The notes beneath the pieces are model-generated. The model saw only the letters and a list, made by a program, of their open reading frames with translations, was not told where the DNA came from and made no database searches. The position numbers and the translations under genes were made by a program. Positions 53,583 through 62,279 of a stretch of DNA of 64,000 nt are shown one piece after another. The stretch comes from Photobacterium frigidiphilum. GTDB lineage: Bacteria; Pseudomonadota; Gammaproteobacteria; Enterobacterales; Vibrionaceae. The stretch spans positions 1 through 64,000 of the forward strand of contig NZ_PYMJ01000026.1 of NCBI RefSeq assembly GCF_003025615.1, read 5' to 3'. The number at the start of each line of letters is the position of its first letter. Positions within the stretch are counted from its first letter, which is position 1.

Positions 53583-54470
53583 ATGAGTACAATTGCATTT
53601 ATTGGTACAGGCATTATGGGAAAACCAATGGCAGTGAACTTGCAAAAAGCAGGTCACCAGTTAGTTTTTTCTGAACATTTCAATCAAGTGCCTACTGATT
53701 TGATTGCGGCTGGTGGCATTGCATTTCCAACGCCGAAAGCGGCTACAGAGCAAGCGGATTACATTATTTTAATGCTACCGAATACACCGCAAGTGGAAGA
53801 GGTGTTATTTGGCAAAGATGGCGTAGAAGAAGCGCTTACGGCGGGTAAAGTTGTTATCGACATGAGTTCGATTTCGCCAATTGAAACGAAACAATTTGCC
53901 GCTCGAGTGAAAGAGTCGGGTGCGGAATATTTAGATGCGCCTGTTTCTGGTGGTGAAGTGGGAGCAATCAATGCGGCATTAACCATTATGGTGGGTGGTG
54001 AAGAGTCAAGCTTCGAAAAAGCCAAACCTTTGTTTGAAGTAATGGGCAAAAATATCACGTTAGTTGGTGAAAGTGGTGCAGGGCAAATTTGTAAAGTGGC
54101 TAACCAAATTATTGTGGCCTTAAACATTGAAGCAGTATCAGAGGCATTGGTATTTGCATCTAAAGCAGGGGCAGATCCGGCTCGCGTACGCGAAGCACTA
54201 ATGGGAGGATTTGCTAACTCGAAAATTCTAGACGTACACGGCGAGCGGATGATTAAAGGTACGTTTGACCCTGGCTTTAAAATTGCGTTGCACCAGAAAG
54301 ATCTAGATTTAGCCATCAGTGGCGCAAAAACGTTAGGGGTGAGTTTACCCAATACGGTGATGGCACAAGGCTTATTCGACCAATGTGTTGCAATGGGGGG
54401 CGAAGGGTGGGATCACTCAGCCATGATCCGTGCTATCGAGCAGTTAGCTGATCACGAAATACGTAAATAG
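53583..54470 (+). CDS. glxR: Tartronate semialdehyde reductase
   Basis: NAD(P)H-dependent reduction of tartronate semialdehyde to D-glycerate. 295 aa beta-hydroxyacid dehydrogenase: nucleotide site IGTGIMGKPMAVNL, substrate motif DAPVSGGEVGAINA near residue 122, and catalytic Lys in GAGQICKVANQIIVALNIEA near 172. AGGAGAG precedes the ATG; 11 bases after hyi. Could equally be called garR-like; the gcl-hyi context favours glxR. Confidence 0.93.
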   Translation: MSTIAFIGTGIMGKPMAVNLQKAGHQLVFSEHFNQVPTDLIAAGGIAFPTPKAATEQADYIILMLPNTPQVEEVLFGKDGVEEALTAGKVVIDMSSISPIETKQFAARVKESGAEYLDAPVSGGEVGAINAALTIMVGGEESSFEKAKPLFEVMGKNITLVGESGAGQICKVANQIIVALNIEAVSEALVFASKAGADPARVREALMGGFANSKILDVHGERMIKGTFDPGFKIALHQKDLDLAISGAKTLGVSLPNTVMAQGLFDQCVAMGGEGWDHSAMIRAIEQLADHEIRK

Positions 54471-54815
54471 AGCGTCTATTTATTATCAACTTATGATGAC
54501 TGTTAGCCATTCGACATTCGTTGGCTAATTATTTCAAGCAGACACATTAATAAAACGCGTATGTTACGTCTCCTTAGTACGTGTTCCCGAAGCAACATGG
54601 ATTTATGGGCTATCAAGCCATGTTTTTAGACACCAAGACCAAGGTAACTAAGATCACATGGTTTGAAGGTTCAAACTCTGACAGGCAATCTGTGTATAGC
54701 TTCGGGATCCTTTCTTCTTTCTTTTTTGTATCTTATTTTTTGTTTTTATTATCACTATTTACATAATTTGAATTTTAATCACTTTTGTTTAATAGACCGC
54801 GCAGGAAGCCAATGT
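54471..54815. other. Gap between glxR and the glycerate kinase gene
   Basis: About 345 bases. No terminator or operator is obvious; an open frame through it has no ribosome site and belongs to an overlong start for the kinase. A short inverted repeat TTTGAAGGTTCAAA lies at about 54661-54674. Confidence 0.4.
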
Positions 54816-56156
54816 ATGAGCTATATCAATAACAACAATATCAATAGCAATGCCTTTTTATTATCACTGTTTGAATGTGCCATTGATAAAGCCTTACCCT
54901 ACGGGCATATTGCGAAATATTTACCTGATGATAAAACAGGGAAAGCCATCGTAATTGGCGCGGGTAAAGCGGCTGCATCTATGGCAGCAGAATTAGAAGC
55001 CGTTTGGCAGGGTGAGTTAGAAGGTGTTGTGGTAACGCGGTATGGTCATACAGTTGCAGCGAACAACCCTCACACGGCTTCTGATTCATCGAAAAGAGCT
55101 TCTACGTCGTCAAAAATAGACATTATTGAAGCGGCACACCCCGTTCCCGATGCCGTAGGGCAAGCTGTTGGCGAGCGTATTCTCTCGTTAGTGTCTGATC
55201 TTAGTGAAGATGACGTCGTGATATGTTTAATGTCGGGTGGTGGCTCTGCATTAATGAGTTTACCCGCAGAAGGGCTGACCTTAAGCGATAAACAAACGAT
55301 TAATAAAGCGTTACTGAAATCGGGTGCTGCGATAGATGAAATGAACTGTGTGCGTAAGCATTTATCAGCCATTAAAGGCGGGCGATTAGCCCAAGCAGTT
55401 CACCCTGCAAAATTGATTTCATTGGCGATTTCAGATGTGCCTGGTGATGATACTAGCGTAATAGCGTCGGGTCCTACGGTGGCTGATTCAACAACCCGTT
55501 TTGATGCACTGGCCATATTGGAACGTTACGACATTGAAATACCTGCAGCTGTTTTTCAATGGTTGAATAACCCGAAGTCCGAAACAGTAAAGCCAAATGA
55601 TCCATGTTTAGCGAACAGTGATATTCATATTATTGCTACCCCGCAATCAGCATTAGAGGCGGCAGCGAATAAAGCGGTACTGCAGGGTATTCCTGCTTAT
55701 ATATTGAGTGATTGTATTGAAGGTGAAGCGCGAGATGTCGCAAAAGTGCATGCCGCCATAGCGAAACAAATAGCTGAAAAAGGTCAGCCGTTTGAAGCGC
55801 CTTGCGTGTTGTTATCTGGTGGTGAAACAACCGTAACAGTAAAAGGAATGGGACGGGGTGGGCGTAATAGTGAGTTTTTACTTAGCTTATATAATGAGCT
55901 GCAAGGGCACCCTCAAATACATGCGCTAGCAGGTGATACCGATGGTATCGATGGCGTAGAAGACAATGCAGGGGCGTTTATCACTCCTGATAGCTTTACT
56001 CGAGGTCAGCAATTAGGGTTGAATGCGCAGCATTATCTTGATAATAACGATGGCTATCATTTTTTCTCGGCATTGGAATCATTAGTGATTACGGGCCCAA
56101 CGCTCACAAATGTAAATGACTTTCGTGCTTTGTTGATTTTACCTGCTAAAGAATGA
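54816..56156 (+). CDS. Glycerate 2-kinase (MOFRL family)
   Basis: Phosphorylates D-glycerate to 2-phosphoglycerate, closing the glyoxylate-to-glycolysis route. 446 aa from ATG 54816 (MSYINNNNINSNAF), with AGGAAG upstream; the open frame reaches 51 codons farther but those look non-coding. N-terminal kinase domain (GAGKAAASMAAELE, MSGGGSALMSLPAEG, RKHLSAIKGGRLA) and C-terminal MOFRL domain (LLSGGETTVTVKGMGRGGRNSEFLLSLY, GDTDGIDGVEDNAGA). This is the TtuD/GckA type, not the GlxK/GarK type of E. coli. Confidence 0.92.
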   Translation: MSYINNNNINSNAFLLSLFECAIDKALPYGHIAKYLPDDKTGKAIVIGAGKAAASMAAELEAVWQGELEGVVVTRYGHTVAANNPHTASDSSKRASTSSKIDIIEAAHPVPDAVGQAVGERILSLVSDLSEDDVVICLMSGGGSALMSLPAEGLTLSDKQTINKALLKSGAAIDEMNCVRKHLSAIKGGRLAQAVHPAKLISLAISDVPGDDTSVIASGPTVADSTTRFDALAILERYDIEIPAAVFQWLNNPKSETVKPNDPCLANSDIHIIATPQSALEAAANKAVLQGIPAYILSDCIEGEARDVAKVHAAIAKQIAEKGQPFEAPCVLLSGGETTVTVKGMGRGGRNSEFLLSLYNELQGHPQIHALAGDTDGIDGVEDNAGAFITPDSFTRGQQLGLNAQHYLDNNDGYHFFSALESLVITGPTLTNVNDFRALLILPAKE

Positions 56157-56253
56157 GCTGATGGGTTATCATTTGGTGTGTTATTTGAGCTATTGTTTAA
56201 AACGAAACGTAACCCGCCAAAGGGTGACGATTGATCAGCAAGGAGGCTACCCA

Positions 56254-56616
56254 GTGTCTAAGCATGCAGTGAAATATTGGAATGTACTATCAGAATCGAG
56301 TCGAAATCGGTGGAAAGCTCTCGAACAAACCAATGGTATGATCGAGCAAGTGACTCTCAGTAAAGATGATGCAACAGGGGAATATACCCGTTTAACTCGA
56401 TTTAAGTCAGGGGCAGATACGAGCTCATTTGGTAGTGACCACCACCCGTACCCTGAAGAAGTCTTTATTATTTCTGGTCGGTTATATGATCAAACAAATA
56501 AGGCGTGGCTTGAACAAGGGCATTATGCGAACCGTTTACCTAACGAAGTGCATGGTCCGTTTTTGTGTGAACAAGAATGCATTGTATTAGAGATATCGAC
56601 ATCAAAGACGCTTTGA
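56254..56616 (+). CDS. Cupin-domain protein
   Basis: 120 aa from GTG 56254, which has AAGGAGG seven bases upstream; the frame is open back to 56161, but the upstream codons look non-coding. Single cupin barrel with metal motif DHHPYPEEVFIISGRLYD and second half HYANRLPNEVHGPF. ChrR-like or small-molecule dioxygenase-like cupins have this pattern. The role is unknown; position after the glycerate kinase suggests a link to the glyoxylate set. Confidence 0.8.
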   Translation: MSKHAVKYWNVLSESSRNRWKALEQTNGMIEQVTLSKDDATGEYTRLTRFKSGADTSSFGSDHHPYPEEVFIISGRLYDQTNKAWLEQGHYANRLPNEVHGPFLCEQECIVLEISTSKTL

Positions 56617-56672
56617 TTATAAAGCCGTTTTTTTATTCCTAATAGAAGAACTATTACTTAAGATACAGTATT

Positions 56673-56699
56673 AGGACTGGCAGTGACCGGTCCTTTTTA
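56673..56699 (+). terminator. Rho-independent terminator after the cupin gene
   Basis: AGGAC-T-GG pairs with CC-G-GTCCT (56673-56680 with 56687-56694), followed by a T run. Convergent with the patatin gene. Confidence 0.8.
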
Positions 56700-56744
56700 T
56701 TTAGGTCAGTTTTTTATTTAGGTAAGTATCAAACCGTTTTCGGT

Positions 56745-57851
56745 TTAAATATAGCCTACCGATTGTAAAAAGCGTTCGCCTACCATTTGCCCGTGTTCAT
56801 AATCTTCCAGTAAATGATCTTTTTTACTTAACAAAGGACGACTGCTTAGTGATCTATCTGGTGCTATTTGAATTAAATTAACGTCATCGGGGGGATTGGT
56901 TAAAAAGTCTTCGACAGCATTATGATTCTTATAATGTGCGATCATAATATCAAGCATTTCAGAGCTCATACCAAATTGAGAGACTTTGGCTTGCAAAGTG
57001 ACTAAACGATATAAGTGATCGTCATCCATCAACCAACGTTGGTTATTAAGCTTATACTTTGTATGTTCATGGTTTTGCTTCAACTCATTGAGTTTATCTG
57101 AGAGTTTTTGGTGAAAATGAATGAGATGATGCTTCTCTTTAAACATTCCAATACGTTTTAGGTAATGATCCATATTAACTTCGAACTGTTTCCTTTTTTT
57201 CTCAACCTGATTAATGGCAAAGTTTTCACTATTGCTCGTCTCTACTCCGTTAATTATCGGTGTAGTACGTATTACGACGATGTTTTTAAACCCTCTGCGA
57301 TGTGATTCGTGCACCGGAATTGCTGCTGAAACACTGCCATCTATCCATTGCTTATTATCAAAGGTGATGTCGTTGTAATACAGCATTGGAATACCACACG
57401 TTGCTTTAAGTGTGTTGAGCCATTGGTCGGTAAAAATAGGGTAGTAGTAATCTTGTAAGTCAGATTTATTGGTAAGACAAGCCAGCGCATGTTTACCATT
57501 TTGTAATACATTGGTGGCAGTCGTGAAATCAAGAGGAATAGCGCCATCTTGCTGTACCATATTTAATGCCCAATCTAAATCCATCGGTTGTTTTTTTCTG
57601 ATAAATTTATTGAGATTAAAGAAGCGGTCGTGCGTGGTGTAATTCAGTACAAAATTAAAGCCTAGGCCTTGCTGACGAGCAACATACGTCGCGACGTTAA
57701 GTGCCCCTGCTGATGTACCAATATAGAGTGAAAAAGGGTCGAAGTTACGCTCTAGAAATTTATCTAATACACCCGATGCAAAGATCCCTCTTTGACCTCC
57801 GCCTTGAACAATAAGTGAAAAGTTGTTCCCATCTAAAAAATGCTGATTCAA
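56745..57851 (-). CDS. Patatin-like phospholipase (YjjU type)
   Basis: 368 aa, no signal peptide. Oxyanion loop GGGQRGIFASGVLD near residue 18, nucleophile Ser in GTSAGALN near 46, catalytic Asp in DGSVSAAIPV near 172: the full Ser-Asp dyad of bacterial patatins. E. coli YjjU has the same layout. The C-terminal half (about 230-368) is charged and helical. It would hydrolyse phospholipid or other acyl esters; physiological substrate unknown. No secretion or immunity partner is adjacent. Confidence 0.9.
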   Translation of the reverse strand: MNQHFLDGNNFSLIVQGGGQRGIFASGVLDKFLERNFDPFSLYIGTSAGALNVATYVARQQGLGFNFVLNYTTHDRFFNLNKFIRKKQPMDLDWALNMVQQDGAIPLDFTTATNVLQNGKHALACLTNKSDLQDYYYPIFTDQWLNTLKATCGIPMLYYNDITFDNKQWIDGSVSAAIPVHESHRRGFKNIVVIRTTPIINGVETSNSENFAINQVEKKRKQFEVNMDHYLKRIGMFKEKHHLIHFHQKLSDKLNELKQNHEHTKYKLNNQRWLMDDDHLYRLVTLQAKVSQFGMSSEMLDIMIAHYKNHNAVEDFLTNPPDDVNLIQIAPDRSLSSRPLLSKKDHLLEDYEHGQMVGERFLQSVGYI

Positions 57852-58063
57852 TCGACTTACTCCACACTACAAGAACACTTTTTAGATTTAATACGTAAAC
57901 GTATACTGTCTGTTATGGCATAGTAAACATCACCCTTCATCGAATATGATTTAACGCCTAATCTTAAGCAAGCTTTATTCGTTTGCTGTTTTGGTTTTTG
58001 CTTAATCCGTGAGGTACATGTCGCGAGGTGACAAAAGGTATGTATCTTGCGATAACTGAGGTA
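57852..58063. other. Intergenic region upstream of the patatin gene
   Basis: Holds the patatin promoter. A minus-strand frame of about 70 codons covers it but lacks a ribosome site and a believable composition, so I leave it out. Confidence 0.4.
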
Positions 58064-58329
58064 TATACCCAAGTTACCTCAAGGTGCTCGTTTCAGCGAG
58101 AATTTATTGGGCTCTAGGCAAGGCGCTAATTTATAGACCTAGTGGTTCTACGTTGAAAATTAGCAACGCCGTATAGAGTTCAATAAAACTCGCCCTTCGG
58201 GAGTGACTCAACGTGTCTATTTCTGTGTCAAATATGTTTGAAAGGAAGTGCCATTCCTACACATATTTTCCTTGAATTAAACACATTGTGGTCGCTCTGA
58301 ATCCTGCACCTTGAGGTGACTTGGGTATA
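58064..58329. repeat. 266-bp MITE-like element with 24-bp inverted ends
   Basis: The ends are inverted repeats: 58064-58087 (TATACCCAAGTTACCTCAAG...) and 58306-58329 match at 23 of 24 positions when reverse-complemented. Inside are the small hairpin CTCGCCCTTCGGGAG and GGGCTCTA arms shared with the copy at 31662-31805. There is no coding frame, so it is non-autonomous. A TA lies at each outer edge; no longer target duplication is clear. A short relic sharing CTTGGGTATA lies at 59037-59073. Confidence 0.8.
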
Positions 58330-58396
58330 ACACCTTTACAAATCAAAGTGGTGCATTAATATGAATTGGCTAATATAAGGATGTAAAGGTCGATAT

Positions 58397-59005
58397 ATGT
58401 CAAAAATAAGAGAAAAGAATCAAGTTCTTATCATTGAGGTTGCATGTCGACAATTTGCCTTGCAAGGATATGCAGCAACAAAAATGGCAGATATTGCCAA
58501 AGAAGCGAATATTCCAAAGCCTAATGTTTATTATTATTTCAGTACTAAAGATAACTTGTACCGCGCTGTACTTGAAAGTGTTATTCAGCCGTTATTAGAT
58601 GCCTCTAAACCTATAGAGCAGCTCGATGATCCTGCTGAAGCCTTGACTGAATATATCAAAACCAAACTACGGATCTCTCGTGATCACCCGTATGCATCAA
58701 AAGTGTTTGCGAATGAAGTCATGTCGGGGGCGAAGTATCTGCCTCAAGACATTGCCGATGGCTTATTACAACAGTCAAAAATGATTGTTGAAAAATTTGA
58801 GTCATGGATTGAGCAGGGCACGATGGCAAAAGTCTCCCCTCAGCACCTTATGTTTACTATTTGGGCATCGACGCAGACATATGCCGATTTTAGTTGGCAA
58901 ATATGTAATGTACTTAACAAGCCAGCATTAGATAATAATGATTATGCTGAAGCGGCAGAGTTTCTAACCCAGTTTGTGATCAATGGCTGTCAGGTAAAAA
59001 AGTAG
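58397..59005 (+). CDS. TetR-family regulator, RutR-like
   Basis: 202 aa. TetR helix-turn-helix at about 10-55 (FALQGYAATKMADIAKEANIPKPNVYYYFSTKDNLY). The C-terminal domain is like RutR/YcdC: TEYIKTKLRISRDHPYASKVFANEVMSGA and PQHLMFTIWASTQTYADF align with E. coli RutR, which senses uracil and thymine and controls pyrimidine and purine genes. It precedes 8-oxoguanine deaminase and two purine permeases, so it likely responds to a nucleobase. Convergent with the deaminase gene; MITE ends 68 bases upstream of its ATG. Confidence 0.88.
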   Translation: MSKIREKNQVLIIEVACRQFALQGYAATKMADIAKEANIPKPNVYYYFSTKDNLYRAVLESVIQPLLDASKPIEQLDDPAEALTEYIKTKLRISRDHPYASKVFANEVMSGAKYLPQDIADGLLQQSKMIVEKFESWIEQGTMAKVSPQHLMFTIWASTQTYADFSWQICNVLNKPALDNNDYAEAAEFLTQFVINGCQVKK

Positions 59006-59158
59006 GGATTGTGCTATTCACCCCAGTATCATTCGTTTTCGGGAGCGAGTCAGCCCTTTGTGTCTTGGGTATAAAGATAAGACTAGTTGTATAGTTGGTT
59101 TAACTAACAGCTAGCCTTACGAATATTAAGGTTTCCCTTGCTATGGATTTCTGATCTA

Positions 59159-60523
59159 TTAACGCATGGCTAATGCTTTTTCAGCTAAGCGTTTCGCTGC
59201 ATTGCGGTGTTTATACAACAGCTGTTCGAGATCCAAACCAATGACTTGTCCGTCGCTAACTCGCCACTTACCTGCAATCATCACTTTGTCTGCCTGATGT
59301 GCACCACATAAAATAAGCGCAGCTAGCGGGTCGTGTGAACCAGAAAAACGAATTTCATCCAGCTTGAACATTGCAATATCAGCTTGCTTGCCAACGGCCA
59401 ATGTACCAATGTCTTGGCGTCCCATGGCTTGAGCTGAACCTTGTGTTGCCCAGCGCAGCGCATCGAAATGACTTACGTTAGCCGAGCCATAACGTAAACG
59501 TTGTAAGTACAGCGCCATACGGACTTCACCAATCATGTTTGAGCCGTCATTCGATGCGGAACCATCAACGCCAAGCCCGACTTTTACGCCTGCTGCTTCA
59601 AGTTCGTTATTACGACAAATACCCGATGCCAACATCATGTTTGAGGTAGGGCAATGGCTAATACCTATTTGGGCTTTACCGAGTCGTTTGATTTCTTCGT
59701 CATTAAAATGAATGCCATGGGCTAACCAAGTGCGGTGGTTAAGCCAACCAACATCTTCAAGGTAATCGACAGGTCGTAGGCCAAAACGTTGTAAGCAGAA
59801 GTCTTCTTCATCAATGGTTTCACATAGATGGGTGTGCACCATTACGTCTTCATTCTTCGCGATACGGGCTGTTTCTTTCATTAACTCAGTGGTGACAGAG
59901 AACGGTGAGCAAGGGGCGAGGGCAATTTGAATCATCGCGCCTTCTTCGCGCTGATGATATTCACGGATTAAACGGTGACTGTCATCGACGATTGTTTGCT
60001 CTGTTTGAATGGTATTACGAGGCGGTAAACCACCGTCATCTTCGCCTAAGCTCATAGACCCTCGGGTAAAGATGGCGCGAATACCGAGTTTGTTTGCGGC
60101 TTCGACTTGTAAATCAATCGCGTTTTCTAACCCGGTAGGAATAAGGTAATGATGGTCTGACGCGGTTGTACAACCTGACATCATCATTTCGACAAGCGCA
60201 ACTTCTGTTGCAAAGCTCATCATCTCTTCATCTAAACCAGACCACACCGGGTAGAGCGTTTTAAGCCAATGAAAGAGTTCTTTATTGAGTGCGTCAGGGT
60301 AGGCGCGAGTCAGTGTTTGATAGAAATGATGGTGGGCATTAATCAATCCCGGTGTCACCACATGCTGGCTAGCATCGACCACGACATTAACGTTGTTTTT
60401 GGGCTCGCAGCCTAAACCAACAAGTTCAATAATCGTTGTGCCAGAAATGACTATGCCACCTCGGGAATCCTCATTTGTGCCGGTGTACACCGCTAAAGGA
60501 TTTTTAAGCCAGATTGTTTCCAT
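59159..60523 (-). CDS. 8-oxoguanine deaminase
   Basis: Amidohydrolase that deaminates 8-oxoguanine to urate. 454 aa of the TrzN/ATZ branch. Metal ligands: HHH in INAHHHFYQTLTRAYPDALN near residue 62, VHTHLCETIDEEDF near 232, AHGIHF near 266 and the Asp in GLGVDGSASNDGSN near 315; HCPTSNMMLASG lies between. It resembles Pseudomonas PA0142, proven to act on 8-oxoguanine, starting with the same WLKNPLAVYTG. Guanine deaminase is the main alternative. A 28-bp palindrome precedes it. Confidence 0.88.
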   Translation of the reverse strand: METIWLKNPLAVYTGTNEDSRGGIVISGTTIIELVGLGCEPKNNVNVVVDASQHVVTPGLINAHHHFYQTLTRAYPDALNKELFHWLKTLYPVWSGLDEEMMSFATEVALVEMMMSGCTTASDHHYLIPTGLENAIDLQVEAANKLGIRAIFTRGSMSLGEDDGGLPPRNTIQTEQTIVDDSHRLIREYHQREEGAMIQIALAPCSPFSVTTELMKETARIAKNEDVMVHTHLCETIDEEDFCLQRFGLRPVDYLEDVGWLNHRTWLAHGIHFNDEEIKRLGKAQIGISHCPTSNMMLASGICRNNELEAAGVKVGLGVDGSASNDGSNMIGEVRMALYLQRLRYGSANVSHFDALRWATQGSAQAMGRQDIGTLAVGKQADIAMFKLDEIRFSGSHDPLAALILCGAHQADKVMIAGKWRVSDGQVIGLDLEQLLYKHRNAAKRLAEKALAMR

Positions 60524-60593
60524 TCATAGTTGTCCTTAGCCATCTCAGCCTTTTCAGGGAAGAGGGTCTTTTTTCATTATTGAGTGAGTAAAC

Positions 60594-60621
60594 GTGCTTT
60601 TTATAACGTTATAAAAAGCAC
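60594..60621. promoter_or_regulatory. Perfect 28-bp palindrome between deaminase and xanthine permease genes
   Basis: GTGCTTTTTATAAC is followed directly by its reverse complement GTTATAAAAAGCAC. It lies 71 bases before the deaminase ATG and 90 bases after the permease stop, both on the minus strand. A perfect palindrome with no loop fits a protein operator better than a terminator. Confidence 0.6.
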
Positions 60622-60710
60622 TTACAGGTATAACAATTACCGATTGATGTTGCTGAAATAGTGTTTTAAAAGCGATTAAATTACATGTGCTTTGTTCACA
60701 TTATTATACA

Positions 60711-62099
60711 TTAGCTGTTTTTCTGTGTTGCTAGTGGCTCTGCTTCTTCATCAAGATCTGAATCAGGGCTTAAGCTAACTTCTTTGTAGACTTCATCATC
60801 TTCCAGCGCTTCTTTCGCTGAAGGTTCAGGCAAGATCTGGTGAAGTAATACTGTAATTATCGTACCCGTCGTAATGCCTGAGTGGAAAAAGTTTGCGATT
60901 TCATGTGGCAGGTGCTGAATAAGACGAGGCTCAAAGGTTACCGCCAACCCTGATGCTAGCCCGACACAAATAACTAACGCATTGCGTTTTGTATCAGCCG
61001 CTTTTATCAGCATGCGAATACCAGCGTAAGCAATCATACCGAACATAACAAAACCAACGCCGCCAAGAACGGGTTTGGGTATTGTTACGGCGAGTGCCGC
61101 TAGTTTTGGAAATAGACCACCAAGAATCAACAAAGCGCCTGTTCCAGCAACAACATAACGGCTCGCTACACCCGTAATACCGACGATACCCACGTTTTGG
61201 CTGAATGAAGCAAGCGGCATAGCAGTCAGGATTGCTGACAATGTACTGCCGAGACCATCACCTAATAATCCTCGTTTTAAATCTCTTCCCGTGACTTTTG
61301 CATGGCAGTTACTGCCCAGTGCCATAAAGTCGCCCGTTGCTTCTGCAATAACGACGATGTACACCAAGCTCATACTAATGATGGCACCAAACGAAAAGGT
61401 GAAGCCGTATTTAAATGGCTCTGGTCCACTGATCCATTTAGCGGAAGCAACTTGTTCTAGGTTAACCATACCCATTGATAATGCGACGATGTAACCACCT
61501 GCAAGACCAATAACAATGGCTGATGCTGCGACAGCACCTTTACAATAAACCGATACCGCAATAACGATAGCCAGCGAGATCATCGCTAGAAATAGCTTAG
61601 GCAGTGTGGCAAATTCTGAACTTATTGCTGGCGCATCACCCACCCAATTCATCGCAACGGGTAGAATAGTTAAACCAATAAGGGTAACAACAACGCCACT
61701 TACAACAGTTGGAAATAGCTTTCTGATCTTATCCATATAGAAGCTGGCCAGAATTACCACGAAAGAGCCAACTAACGACGCCCCCATAATGCTACTGACA
61801 CCGCCTTCTTTACCTATGGATATAGCCACACCTAAAAAGGCAAAGCTGGAACCCATAACAACGGGTAACCGAATACCGACAGGGCCTATGCCAACACATT
61901 GGGCAATGGTCACAATACCTGATGCTAACAATGCAGCGTTGATCAGTGTGACGACTTCATCGACGGGTAATCCAATTGAAGTACCGACGATTAAAGGGAC
62001 GGCAACGATCCCACCAATAGAAGCCAACATGTGTTGGAGTGCTAGTAAAAATGTTAACCCATGTGGTGGGCGTTCATTGAGTGTATAGAGAAGTTTCAT
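60711..62099 (-). CDS. NCS2 xanthine/uric acid permease
   Basis: 462 aa from ATG 62099 (MKLLYTLNERPPHGLTFLLALQHML), where AGAGGGA stands seven bases upstream; the open frame adds 19 codons. About 14 membrane helices. Family features: QH motif in ALQHMLASIGG, and the signature SFSQNVGIVGITGVASRYVV, which is the form seen in XanQ and UacT (xanthine or urate), not in the uracil branch. The C terminus (about 430-462) is acidic. It would bring in xanthine or urate. Confidence 0.9.
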   Translation of the reverse strand: MKLLYTLNERPPHGLTFLLALQHMLASIGGIVAVPLIVGTSIGLPVDEVVTLINAALLASGIVTIAQCVGIGPVGIRLPVVMGSSFAFLGVAISIGKEGGVSSIMGASLVGSFVVILASFYMDKIRKLFPTVVSGVVVTLIGLTILPVAMNWVGDAPAISSEFATLPKLFLAMISLAIVIAVSVYCKGAVAASAIVIGLAGGYIVALSMGMVNLEQVASAKWISGPEPFKYGFTFSFGAIISMSLVYIVVIAEATGDFMALGSNCHAKVTGRDLKRGLLGDGLGSTLSAILTAMPLASFSQNVGIVGITGVASRYVVAGTGALLILGGLFPKLAALAVTIPKPVLGGVGFVMFGMIAYAGIRMLIKAADTKRNALVICVGLASGLAVTFEPRLIQHLPHEIANFFHSGITTGTIITVLLHQILPEPSAKEALEDDEVYKEVSLSPDSDLDEEAEPLATQKNS

Positions 62100-62279
62100 T
62101 GTTATTCCCTCTGTCAATTCAATCCATTTATTAGGAATTGACTGGTTTATGAACAAAGTTTGACCTTCTACAAACTGCGTAGCGTCAATAGAGTTCCTGA
62201 TTAAGGTTCGTATTTCTACTTTGAATGATGCGTTTTAAGGTGCAATAACGTCGACAGCCCCTTAAATAGGGTTTAATGA

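Noticed and set aside
56745-57851. Patatin-like protein as the effector of an anti-phage (CBASS-type) or secretion system
   Set aside because: No cyclase, sensor, immunity or secretion gene lies beside it, and the layout matches the housekeeping YjjU group.
57857-58072. 71-aa minus-strand frame upstream of the patatin gene
   Set aside because: No ribosome site, no recognisable composition, and it overlaps the patatin promoter and the MITE edge.
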